From contig JAQFWX010000016.1 in NCBI GenBank assembly GCA_027605045.1, forward strand, positions 712,551 to 776,550: 64,000 bases of DNA, in the 5' to 3' direction. Position numbers and translations under genes: made by a program. This DNA is from Phallus indusiatus. Lineage: Eukaryota > Basidiomycota > Agaricomycetes > Phallales > Phallaceae. The notes below the pieces were generated by a model. That model was not told where the DNA came from. It worked only from the letters and a program-made list of their open reading frames with translations, and did not search any database. Positions 1 to 10,355 of this stretch are shown in pieces (position 1 is the first letter of the stretch; each line of letters opens with the position of its first letter).

Positions 1-1211
1 GGATACAAGGTGGGTGCATCATGGTCTGTTATCTTTTACTAATACACAGCAAAACCATAATTTATATCAGGTCTGCTGATCTTTCGTGCATACGCTGTGT
101 GTAAAGGAAGTAGACTTTTAGGAGCGATTTTATTCTTTGGCTTTGTAGCTGGATTGATATTATTGATACTCAGTAAGAAATCGATCTCAACGAAATCAGA
201 TACTAATCGATTTCTTGCTATGTTCAGACATTGTGGGACCATATGGATGTTACTCAGCGTGAGTGCCTGAATGTATTTTTAATACAAATCGCTCCTTTCT
301 CAGTCACTTCTAGCTTTGAGTTGCCTGGTACGGAGTCGAGTTCAGTATTCAGTTATTAAAACAACTTCGGCTCAAGCAACATGCGAACTAGGTCACAGAA
401 TTATAATCAGTTTCACATTCGCAATTTCTACCGTCTGCACTAGTCTTCTGGTGTTAGGCATTTGCACTTGGTCACTTTGGGGCACGTGGAAATTGAAGCG
501 TCAATCCGGCATTGGACATCGCAATGATCTTGTGTCAATATTCTTTAAACAGAGTATGTAAATGCGATAATTTTCACCTTTGTTAATAAAAATCATCTCG
601 TAGATGTATTGAAATGCTGGTGAGATTTTTATTGAGAGATTTTTGCTCATTTCCTAAATCGGAGCAAGCATTGTGATATTTTTTATGATTGTCAAAATAA
701 GCGTCATAGTAATTTTCTCGATTGATTGCATATTTTTCTTGACTTATTTTTTTTTACAGTCGCGAAATGTAAGCACCTCATCTCAATGTCTTGCATCCAG
801 GAGGTTTCAGTTCAGCCGGACCCGCTTAGATTTTTCTATCCATAATTCTGGGTCGCATTCAAACCAGGTAAAGCCAATGTCCTTATATATGTCTTGGGCT
901 TTCTCCATCTAACATGCTTCAGTCTTTTAACAATCATATTCACTGATTTTACTTTGGACCTTCGTCAATGCAACCGGACGGGTATCGACAAGTCTACTAG
1001 TTTCGTACTGTCGTCATCTACACTCCGTATTCAAAATTTCCTTCAAAATGTTCATCAGTCGATACTCGTGGAAATGGGAACTTCGGAAGACGTCGACGCG
1101 AGGGAACGGAACGATAGAGAGGATGATGAAATTCCTAATACTATTGGGGGGACTACTGTCGGCGTTCGGGAGCAGATTACACCTCTCTCTGGGTGTGAAT
1201 TTGCATGTTGA
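1..1211 (+). CDS. DUF6533-like multi-pass membrane protein, copy A (5' truncated)
   Basis: The 5' part, including the signature EIEYIW-type box, lies outside the window. Visible exons are about 1-9, 71-172, 228-258, 304-553, 604-619, 675-714, 830-867 and 923-1211, with GT-AG boundaries. They encode GLLIFRAYAVCKGSRLL followed by a hydrophobic helix, a second helix, the loop LWGTWKLKRQSGIG, another helix, and a cytosolic-looking tail with DFTLDLRQCN and HQSILVEMG. The same order of blocks is seen in the four other copies in this window, which is the main evidence. The family is fungal, membrane-embedded and without known biochemical function. The last 11 codons and the 3' flank are duplicated near 8.1 kb. 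Exon edges at 675 and 714 are the least certain. Confidence 0.7.
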
Positions 1212-1565
1212 GTGAAAGTCCAAATGAATGATTTTGACACTTTAATAATTATACATCGAATAACAGTGAAATGGTTTTGATACCTGTGCTAGTGGTAGAC
1301 TGTTTATGTTTGTATTTATGTACTGATAGTTGTTGTATTCAGCGCTTTCTTGGGCGTCGCTTAAAAACTTGCGATGTTTCCATTTCGTGTCTTTTCTCTT
1401 TTCTCATTTCTACGTTGATCCCACGCTGGAAATTGATATTACGGCATGACTTAAACTAATGAATGTTTACACACTCGTTTGTCGCTAGTATTTCTTTCTA
1501 TCATTATATTCTCGGTTTCGGGAAGTCTTGTCAAGTTTCCTAGGTGCCGTTCGCAGGCGCTGTGT
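1160..1565. repeat. Segmental duplicate, left copy (partner at 8090-8510)
   Basis: This stretch covers the last codons of copy A and about 350 bp of its 3' flank. It is collinear with 8090-8510: both contain GGGTGTGAATTTGCATG, AATGATTTTGACACTTTAAT, GTTGTTGT.TTCAGCGCTTTC and GGTTTCGGGAAGTCTTGTCA in the same order. Divergence is by substitutions and small indels, so the duplication is not recent. Confidence 0.85.
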
Positions 1566-2937
1566 GCGTAGCACCGATCGCCTTTCCCATTCGCTCAACA
1601 AATATCATGACTCCCTTCTGACCGTCACTGATAATGGAATTCTGGCACCTTGTTTCTCAATTGCAATATGACAGGTGCCAAGGGTTTCGAAGTTTGGGGA
1701 AACCCTGTACTTCGCCAGCGCCAGCGACTGCGTCAGCGGCGCTGGAGCCTGGCTCGCAGAATTCGACTTTGCGCTCAGTTCCAGAATAATTGTTCTTGCC
1801 TTGACAAAGTTGTTTCTATCTTCGACGATCCATACGCTACTAATAATAGAGAATCGGCTTGTTTTACGATAATATTGAGTATCTATTAGTTCCCAGTATA
1901 ATTGTATGGTCAGTCTTTGATTTAATATACTAACAAATCAATAGCAATATGATGCACGTCAGTCTTCCATTGATGAGATGGGATAGGGGGACGAAGACGG
2001 ACGGTTGTGCGCAGTTACGTTTTGTGAGTCATGGTTGACCAAAAACAGGTCATCTGCGCATTCCAAGTTCAAATCCTTCGAGTGTATACGCTCACGGAAA
2101 ACTCTCTCTTAAGCAAGGCAACATTCAAGACTGCTCGAATATTCAAATCACCCTTCTGTTCATTCCTCCTAACACAATCGTGCGTGGTTTATTAGGCTCG
2201 ATATTGCTTTAATTATATAGGTACCGCCATTCATTTCCCAAAAGTGCCATTAGATGGAGCCCCCGTTTGCCGAATATCACAAAGATTGATACCTATGTGC
2301 GATGAGATTACTGTTTAATTCACCAATCATATGGAAACAAGTCTTTTAATACTCCTCGTGCCTCGGTAAGTTGATGAAAAGAAACAAGACAGAGTCATCA
2401 ACTGAGTTAATATATGTGATATCAGCGATAAACCCGTCGTTTCGAAACACATAATAACATCGAACTTCTTGATACGTGCGTCTTAGGAGCGAACAGGAAG
2501 GAAGAGAGAATCAGTGTCTGTGTACTTAGAGAGAAAAGTAAGAGGGAAACATAGTTGTTGTATTTTATAAGCTAAGAGAAAGTTTTTATATACATTGTGT
2601 TGTGAATTTCCGGGAATATGGAATGGTGATGACATGCAATTTTAAGTAAATGGGAGGTGTGAAACGGCCAGGAAAGTTGAATGAAAAAGGTACAAGGTAA
2701 TTAAAATTGCAGAAGAATGACGGACCGGCGCATATACCGGAGCGGCGACTAATCTCTGCATAGCGCGCACGTCGCAGCTCCCTCGGTCCAACTTTGGGTA
2801 TTAAAACAGCTTTATTAGATCTAAACTACTTCACTTCCTCTATCCTACTATACTATTTTTCCTCCAGCGCACACTACCTTTTGGTTAACCGACAATAATT
2901 CAAAACACTATCTTCGTTTGTTATCATCGCTGAAATT
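1566..2937. other. Intergenic, upstream region of DUF6533 copy B
   Basis: No gene is supported here. Short ORFs near 1650-1889 overlap in two frames and show no family features. Two blocks (about 2430-2480 and 2800-2895, the latter just upstream of the ATG of copy B) resemble 29618-29800 inside a transposon. They may be promoter sequence or the remains of a related repeat. Confidence 0.5.
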
Positions 2938-4611
2938 ATGAACTCTACACTCGACAGCCAAGATATAGACATGCTCATCCACGAAGCTTATATAACGTGT
3001 GTGCTTCGTCTTTTCTTTGACTACTTATATTTATTGCACTCACAAAAGCTATATCTCTCAGTTGGTTTCTCTCAGTTCTTTTGGTGAGTCCGCACCGCGT
3101 CGCTTACGAGAACAACTTGATCATGAAGAGGGTTTAGTCCTTATGGCCTATGCTATCATGTTAAACTTCTCGCAAGAAGTGGAATACATATGGATGAGGC
3201 GATTTAGCCTACCCACCTGGCTTTATATCTTTAACGTATATGTAACCTTGGCTCAACTGGTGCTTGGCCTTGTATTTAACCAACAATTTGGTTCACTAGT
3301 ATGTTGATTGGATTTCCCTTCGACGAATTGATATACATTGTATTACTGACTCTTTAGTCATTGAGGTGCGATTTAAATAGAAATAGAACTAAAACTGAGA
3401 TATCAAAAGGGCTTGCGATGTCATCTTTGACGCACAAACAGTTAGCATTGTGTTGTCATTTCTGGGTACTCAAGGTGTGTAAATACCCATCATAAGCTGC
3501 GAAACATGACATAAATGTTATTTCTAGGCTTGTTAATAGCCCGCGCATACTCATTGTGTAAAGGGAATAAACTCTTGGTTACGATATTGGCTATTCTTTT
3601 CGTTGGAGTACTAGGTTTATATCCATTCATCTATGGTAAAGAAGCCGATTCTTCTTAGTTCTGAACGAAAGTCTGAATCCTTATAGCTGGCACTTGTAGT
3701 GAAAAGTAAGATCTGTTCTTGTCTGAAAGTCCTGACTGTTGATTGCAATTTGTAGCTTCACTGGTATGATTTGATAGACTTAGGTGATCGAGTCTTTCGT
3801 TGGTTGAAGATACATCTTAGAACCCCAGTTAATGGGAAGTCTTGCGCAAGACATATTAATTGGCTTTATGGATATTGTTGTATCTGTGACTTGCATGCGC
3901 GAAGTTTGGGGTACATGGAAACTAAAACGGGCAGCTGGTATTCAAAGCCAAACCGGTCTAGTTCCTATACTTTTCAAACAGTGTGGGTACTCAATAAATA
4001 TTACATTATAGTTTTTTTGACAACAAACCTCAGGTATATTAAGATGTTGGTGAGCAGTTATCGTAAAGACTGGATGTCACCATGAAATTCCTCACACCAT
4101 TTTATACCATAGTTTCGTGGCTATTTTCACAGTTGCTATTGTAATTCTGGGAATGGTAGGTTGAGTTAAGTTTTAACAACGATAATACAGACTAAATTGA
4201 CCTTTTGCGAGATCAACCGCGTGAGCCCATACTTTTTCTCTGGCGCATTTCCAAATTGCAGAACTTGTTTAGGATCCATCATCAACGATACCGCTTATCC
4301 TAGTGATTTTCCAAAACAGGTAAGGCCGTTCACTGGTTTACCCGACGCACTCAAACTTTTATCAACTTTCAAGTCTTTCGGCAATTCTAGTCGCTGACTT
4401 TACCTTGGAATTACGTCGTCGTAATTCTGCGGAAATTCACGCTAGTAACATAACGTTACCAACACTTCAGTTTGGAAATGTACTCCTCCATGTTCATCAA
4501 TCTTTCCTCACCGAACTGGGTACTCCTAGCATGAATGCGGAGGAAGATGGCGAAAGTGACGATGTTCTAAATGATATCTTGCCTGAGGAAGAAGCCACTT
4601 GTATAAAATAG
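2938..4611 (+). CDS. DUF6533-like multi-pass membrane protein, copy B
   Basis: The start ATG at 2938 opens MNSTLDSQDIDMLIHEAYIT, followed at once by a GTGTGT donor. Later exons give YAIMLNFSQEVEYIWMRRFS (the family signature, a hydrophobic segment ending in E-EYIW), a helix rich in L and V, GLLIARAYSLCKGNKLL, then a loop reading EVWGTWKLKRAAGIQ. A short exon reads about ILRCW, then a helix FVAIFTVAIVILGM, then IPLILVIFQN joined by a phase-2 intron to ILVADFTLELRRRN. The tail ends in HVHQSFLTELG and an acidic stretch. About eight short introns are needed, and the order matches copies A, C, D and E. The protein probably sits in a cellular membrane; function is unknown. I see no frameshift or stop in this model. 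Confidence 0.78.
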
Positions 4612-5039
4612 AGTGGCTTCCATCTCAAGGATGCTTGTTATGTTCAAAACGGATTCTGACACATATGTAAATTAAACGTTGTTTAAAATATTCTATATGT
4701 TTTGTTGATTGTTGAACCTCCTCCAATACCGTTATGACTATTGAGATGACGCTTTGTTCAAACCAACATTAAGCGTGTTCCCTTGCATGCAGCGAGGGCT
4801 CACCGATTCCGTTTAGTAATTTCCTCCCATCTGCATATTAATCAGCTTGATCGCCTAATAGTATCTTTCACTGGATAGTCTTGTACTCGCACGACGATAT
4901 TGACTCAAACCTACGCCGATGATGCATGTGTGATAAAGTTTAATTTCCATCTGTTGTTACAAAGCACGGTTTATATTTTGAGCTCTCTAATAACAAATAT
5001 TAGAATTTGCGCAAATCTTCAACAATCAATTGAGTGAAT
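4612..5039. other. Intergenic, nothing recognised
   Basis: AT-rich sequence downstream of copy B. It holds one short repeat, TTCCCTTGCATGCAGC at about 4778, which recurs near 23004. No gene or RNA was recognised. Confidence 0.5.
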
Positions 5040-5396
5040 AAATTACAAGCCGAACTCTCTCAGCAAACGCACATTCTTCCTACTGTTTGATCTCGACAAC
5101 GCCACATACGCGTTGATAGGTCATATCCTCCCGCTTGATGGCTTCGCCAAAACGATTATATATGACGGGGCTAGTAACCGTTTGACCTTGAGACTTACAT
5201 ATAAGAACGGATAAGCTGCCGTAACAGCGAATTGTAAACAAATTGATCCTATCTTTAGCCCCTCCTTATAGCTGAAAATTGTGCCTGAGTTTGTTGGTAG
5301 AAAGTCTTCCGGAAGATTATCAGTTTTGGTTGTTAAGCAGTGGGTGGAAATAGCAAATGATGCTCTTAGCATGCCATCGATTCTCCAGGATCCCAA
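5040..5396 (-). pseudogene. Decayed Pif1-type helicase C-terminus (Helitron-like)
   Basis: The - strand reads NLPEDFLP, then QFAVTAAYPF, a shifted SQGQTV block, VLAKPSSGR, an in-frame TGA, then NAYVALSRSNSRKNVRLLREF. These blocks are in the order typical of Pif1-like helicases that are abundant in mushroom genomes, often as part of Helitrons: LT.AYAFTDY-SQGQT, the IAKPPSG loop, and NAYVALSRS..R..IRLLRDF. At least one frameshift (before SQGQT) and one stop (about 5121) break the frame, and the ATPase core is missing. It is therefore a fragment with no function. A chance match is unlikely given several ordered motifs. Confidence 0.6.
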
Positions 5397-6060
5397 TATA
5401 CTTAAGTTGCCATTTGCAAAATACTATACACATATTCAGATCTTTATAAGATGGTAGTCGAAGTGAAGCTGGATTGTAGCGTTCCACAAAACATTTCCCA
5501 CATGCATCGAGCTAATGTCATTGCTATCGTCAGCTTTATACAACGGAAGACCCTCAATACCGTAATCCTTCTCTATTTGCTTCTAAGCTTTCATTTGTTT
5601 CGTCGTCATGCCATATTCAACATATTTTGCTGTAAACCGACGCGCCCCGCCTTCTTCGACGAACCGTCAATTTTCTTAAACTCCATTAGGCGTATTTCAC
5701 GAAAAACATAATCGTAGATCTTCACCTTTTTGTTGAGAAACCAGACATAGAAAAGTTAATTCTCGGTGTCTCTCCATCCCGTGATCTATAAGAGAGATTG
5801 TGGCACCCTCATTTCTTCGTAATGATACCCTCAAGATGTTGAAGCACGACGGCGGTGGAGTGCACGGGCCGAGGAGTTAACTTAATTAAGATGAAATCGT
5901 CCAGCGCGAAGATGTGAACTAAATGAAAAATGACATTTGAAGTCGAGATATGTATTTGAGGGGATGAGGTGTTTGTTACGCACAACGTTTCCGTGGAACG
6001 CTCATCTGGTGAACGGCGCGATGGGAACTTTGTGGGGAGTATAATTCAAGATCCAGACCC
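5397..6060. other. Gene-free spacer between two helicase remnants
   Basis: I see no supported coding sequence. The stretch separates two helicase fragments in opposite orientation, so it may be decayed transposon interior, but no motif shows this. Confidence 0.4.
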
Positions 6061-6312
6061 TTGGAGCAGGCATTTCTGATAATACTGAAAGACAGGCCCC
6101 GGAGCATCAGCCTGTGGCGCTGGTGTCAAGGCGGACAAGACTACGAAAGCAGACTTGCCAGGACTGAAACCTGGCAGGCTACCTATACAGGTGATGGATA
6201 TCAGTCTTACGGTGCCTGACGTGGGAGGCGTGAAGAGAACAGCACATTGTCTACAATACCACCCAATCACCCCAGCGTATGCTTTCACGATTTACAATGC
6301 GCAAGTGCACGC
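6061..6312 (+). pseudogene. Second Pif1-type helicase fragment
   Basis: The + frame reads LPGLKPGRLPI, then about 25 residues, then YHPITPAYAFTIYNAQV. The pair LPGL..G..PI followed by PITPAYAFTIYKAQG is a normal consecutive block of the Pif1/Helitron helicase C-terminal half. The match ends abruptly at the AQ(G) position and nothing upstream of LPGL is recognisable, so this is a short remnant. It overlaps in content with the - strand fragment at 5040-5396 but is a separate, differently diverged copy. Confidence 0.55.
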
Positions 6313-8089
6313 CGCAAAGCCTGTCCCCGGTCGTAATAGATACATATGGCGAGTCTATCTTTTGGAAAACTTGCGCATTTTAATACGTATATGGCTCTTT
6401 TAAAATCAAAGAGGGAAAAAAAGCATACCTTTACATTGAGTGGATTTGACAAGAATCTTTTTTTTTGGGCAACTGCTGGACGTAGACTCGCGGAAGTGAT
6501 TGTACTAGATGAAAGAGAAGGTTCACAATGGTCCACAATAGTCCACAATCGACATCATTTAGGCTTTGCGCGTCAAATTTGCGGCCTTGCGCCTCCGTCA
6601 TTGTCAATAGGACTGCACCACTATGTGGACGATTCCACTGCGCTTTGCAGCCCAGGCCCCGAGGAGCGAATACTAAGGAAGAGAGAAACCCAAAGAAAAT
6701 AATGTTTTTCGACTCCTCTTGTTATTGTGTTTTACCTTGGGACTTTGGCTCGACTAAGCACGGGCGGGAGTATCGTTGTTATTATTGGATCGGACGAACA
6801 AAATGCGAACATCATTCATTATACAAGTGTTTTGGTGCACTAAATGTTTTTTTCTGGTACGTCGTCTGCCCTTGGATAGGTTTATGACTTTGAATATGAT
6901 TTGACATCATATTTACTTTGAAACTGCTTGCTTTGGCCGAGAGGATGAGGAAGCAAAACTTGCGTACCTAATCGACATTTTCTTTTGTCTTTTCTCCTAG
7001 GCCTCTTTCTTTGTTTCCAATACGACACACGCATGTACGCGGAAAATTTTATCATCGGTCATCAACACCGGTCTTGGTTTTCCGTTGCGGCTACCAAAAA
7101 CTGGCTTTTTGTCCGGAATCCAGATCCTTCTCAAATCGTTTGCCTTGGATCGGTCAGTCACAGCTTGTACGCTTCTTCATCACCTGGTTCATTCAACTGT
7201 CCAGTCTCGGCATGATGAACAAATCGACAATTCCGAACCTGTCTTCTCTTGCTCTACTACTTGTTCACTGAACATTTTCTAGTCACGTTGCTCACATCTT
7301 GTGGTCGACAATGTTTTGTGACTGCGTCCTCCCACTAACCCTTCTTCCCCGTTCCCCTCCCCTCCTGAGAACAAACGAATTTTCTGTTACGCAACGTGAA
7401 CGGCTCGGCACGAACTCACTCAAATACGGAGCGACAGCGACAACGAACACAGCATCTTTCACACTTGCGCAACGTTTTCCAGTTTTCTTTGTTTTTCTCT
7501 GTTTGCCACTTTTTTTATTCGTATATGTAATGGTTTGAAGTGTGTGGAACCCTGGGTTTGGATTTTCGGCGACCAATTACCAATGGAGCTCTTGATCATC
7601 TTTCTCCATGTGATTGTACACTATCTTCATCGGCTTTTACTCTTTAGTCCCTTGATCCCCTTGATTCCATTCAGAGCAGTCCTTCCATATCCGCCAATAT
7701 CTATTTCTTGTTTTTCCCTTGTTGGATTTGAAATCTCTTTTTTCTCTTCCCTCCATTCTTCCGTATTTTTTTAGCTTTTGTTTTTTGGTGGTTGTGTAAG
7801 TTGTCTCAGAAGATTCTTGTTACGCTTTTTTTTTTCAAACAATCACAGTATTTTCTCTTTTTTTTCTGGTCGCTCTTTAACTGATTTGATCCTATTCAAC
7901 TGCTGGTTCTTGATTCGGTGGTGTTCAAGTACGCGGAATACAACGGGCTCATCTGGGTATATCACAAAACAACGTCAGAACATTGTGGATCTCTCGCCTT
8001 GAACTTAAGCACAGGATTCCGATCACTTTTCGCACTCGTTCATATATAGTATGACCCCTACTATTCGTTGTTATGTCGATGTTCCAAGC
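6313..8089. other. Gene-poor region with T-rich tracts
   Basis: Several ORFs of 60-119 codons overlap in different frames (6346-6702, 6528-6887, 7011-7271, 7292-7576). None shows a recognisable domain, and none joins into a convincing spliced model. The 7600-7900 part is strongly pyrimidine-rich on the + strand. I cannot support a gene. Confidence 0.4.
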
Positions 8090-8510
8090 ACCGTTTTGGC
8101 AAAGATTACACCTGTATCTGGGTGTGAATTTGCATGCTGAGTGAAAGTCAAAATGAATGATTTTGACACTTTAATAATTAGTCTTAATACTTGTGCTAGT
8201 GGTGATCTGTTTGTGTTTGTGTGTACTGGTAGTTGTTGTGTTCAGCGCTTTCCTGGGCGTCGCTTAAAGCTTTCGATGTTTCCACTTCGTGTCTTTTCTC
8301 TTTTCTCTTTTCTCTCTTTTCTACGTTGATCCTACGCGGGAAACCGTCAATATTATAGGACTGGAAAATGATATTACGACATGACTTGGACTATTGAATG
8401 TTTACACACGCTCGATTGTCGCTGGTATTTTTTTCTCCCATTATGTTCTAGGTTTCGGGAAGTCTTGTCAATTTTCCTAGGTACCGTTACTCAGGCGTTA
8501 TATTGTTTTA
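8090..8510. repeat. Segmental duplicate, right copy, of the 3' end of DUF6533 copy A
   Basis: The copy is collinear with 1160-1565. It retains the codons for the final residues of copy A (ITP..GCEFAC in A), but the coding sequence upstream of them is absent, so it is a gene-tail fragment plus 3' flank. It lies 1.8 kb from helicase remnants, which would fit fragment capture by a Helitron-like element, although no terminus was identified. Confidence 0.8.
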
Positions 8511-10355
8511 TGCTAACGCTTTATACCCATGGAGGATTGAAACACAAAGCGCTTGACCTTCTTTTATTCGCTTCGTGACCCTGGTTTCACATTTGGGTGT
8601 AATCCGTCGGCTTCGGTCTGGTTTGTTTCGATAAAGTCGGATATATACGTGGTTCCTCAAGGCTTTCCTTTCACTAGTCAACCAATAGGCTTTTTTCTGG
8701 TTATCTTTGGGAGCTATTCTTTCTCGTCGTGGATGTCACTGTTGCTGATTTCATTATTACCAAAACCGAATACGACCGGCTTACCGTGTCCGAACAATAT
8801 GTTCTTGCCAGGCTCTTCTATCAAATCCACTCGCTGATCCCGACGAGAAGACGTACATACTCACGACAGGACTTCTTATTGCATTTGAGCGCCTCTAGAT
8901 CTCCCTTAATGCATCTGCTGTGCAGCCTTCAGCCAGAATGAACGCCTTGGCCAAACGCACACCAAACGCACATGTTTACTTTTCTACGTTGACGTATTTG
9001 CTTCTTCTCCCTTCTCGCACATCGCTTTTCTTCCGAAAGTTCACTTTCAAGTTGTCGTCGAAGCCTTCAATCAAATCGTACGACATCTGGAGATCGTTGA
9101 TTGATTGAGATGCCGAAATCTTGCTCCAGTTTATATATAGCAAGATCTTTACTTGAAACGGCTCACTACTCACGCTCTCTGACACTCCGCTCGGAATGGA
9201 AATGGGCGTATGAATGAGATATATAATGACGTGCGGCGTACATATATGTCAGGCACTAGCACTGAATATCTCTATTCGACGTTATAGCGTGCATCATATT
9301 ATGATACTATCTATCTACCATCTTTCTACATCATAACTGTTTGATCTGATATGCCTATTGTATTTGTGCTTATGGATGCGAGTTTTCGAAGATTTCCAAA
9401 TGCTTGCCACACAATCTTCGTGTTGAGGGGTTGTCTCAAAAAGACATCAGTTCAAAACCTCGGGGTAACATCCAACCCTATTACTCATTGCACCAAGCAA
9501 CCGCCGTGCACGCGTCATAATTACATCTGCATCTACGTTTTTTTTTTCTTCAGACGTGGGTCATCACGGCGTTTTTACTTCGCCTGACGTATTGAGTTCT
9601 CTTTTTGGAGCCCTGAGAACCAAATTTATTCTTGGACGAGGAGACGAGCTTAAAATTTTTGCTATGGATACCTTTTTAATTTTCACAATTTTCATATGGC
9701 GGACTTGAACGGCGCTCTCATTGTTCTACGTTGTCCCTCATCGGACTTGACGGACTCGGATTTCCTGAATAAGCACGAGTAATCTTGTCCGTAGTACACA
9801 TTGGTATGATACACCTCGCTAGGCGCAGAATTGAGCTCGCTTCTTCCATATATTCACACACGATCTTCGTATCTGCTACATACCATACATAGTGGTTATA
9901 GCTTTTCCCTTTGTTTTGCTGTTCTCTTTGTCTGCCACATCCCATCAAAAGTTGGCATAGCATTATCTTTGATCTTCTTGGGAGATCAAAAAACTAAATC
10001 TGTTTTGATTCACAACTCTCGCCCGCCACCCGCAAAACACGTCACTTTACTTAACTGTCAAGTTGGAACGATCAATATTCAATATCCAATACAGCCGCGA
10101 CCGCCATAGTACCGAGTAAATCAAGAGAGGAAAGCCACACGCGCAACTACACAGCTTTAGTCTGATCCCAACAGCCAGCCAGTACCGACGCGCCTATTCT
10201 TTTTCTGTGCGTATCTTCCCACTGGTAAACCTTTCTTTCTGATTTCAACGCCTTTACGCTGAACCCTCTTGTTTAGTTCCTTTTCTTTCTCCTCGTTCTC
10301 TTCTTTCCTCATTCCCTTTGTCCTCAGGGTCGGCTGAGCGTACTACGCTAAAAAA
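8511..10355. other. Intergenic; one unrecognised ORF pair near 8729-8941
   Basis: The + strand reads IITKTEYDRLTVSEQYVLAR and then, after a change of frame, DPDEKTYILTTGLLIAFERL followed by a stop. Both halves look protein-like, but I recognise no family, and no start or splice model is clear. From 9110 to 10355 there is a pyrimidine-rich upstream region typical of a fungal promoter before the methyltransferase ATG at 10356. Confidence 0.35.

Noticed and set aside
675..714. Apparent frameshift in DUF6533 copy A
   Set aside because: Resolved by an alternative acceptor (GCAAG) that matches the phase-2 intron of copies B and E.
1650..1889. Two overlapping ORFs with Arg-rich and Ser/Ala-rich products
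   Set aside because: Opposite conclusions in two frames of the same GC-rich patch; no homology and no splice model.
2041..2080. GTTCAAATCC resembling a tRNA T-arm
   Set aside because: No acceptor, D or anticodon stems can be paired around it.
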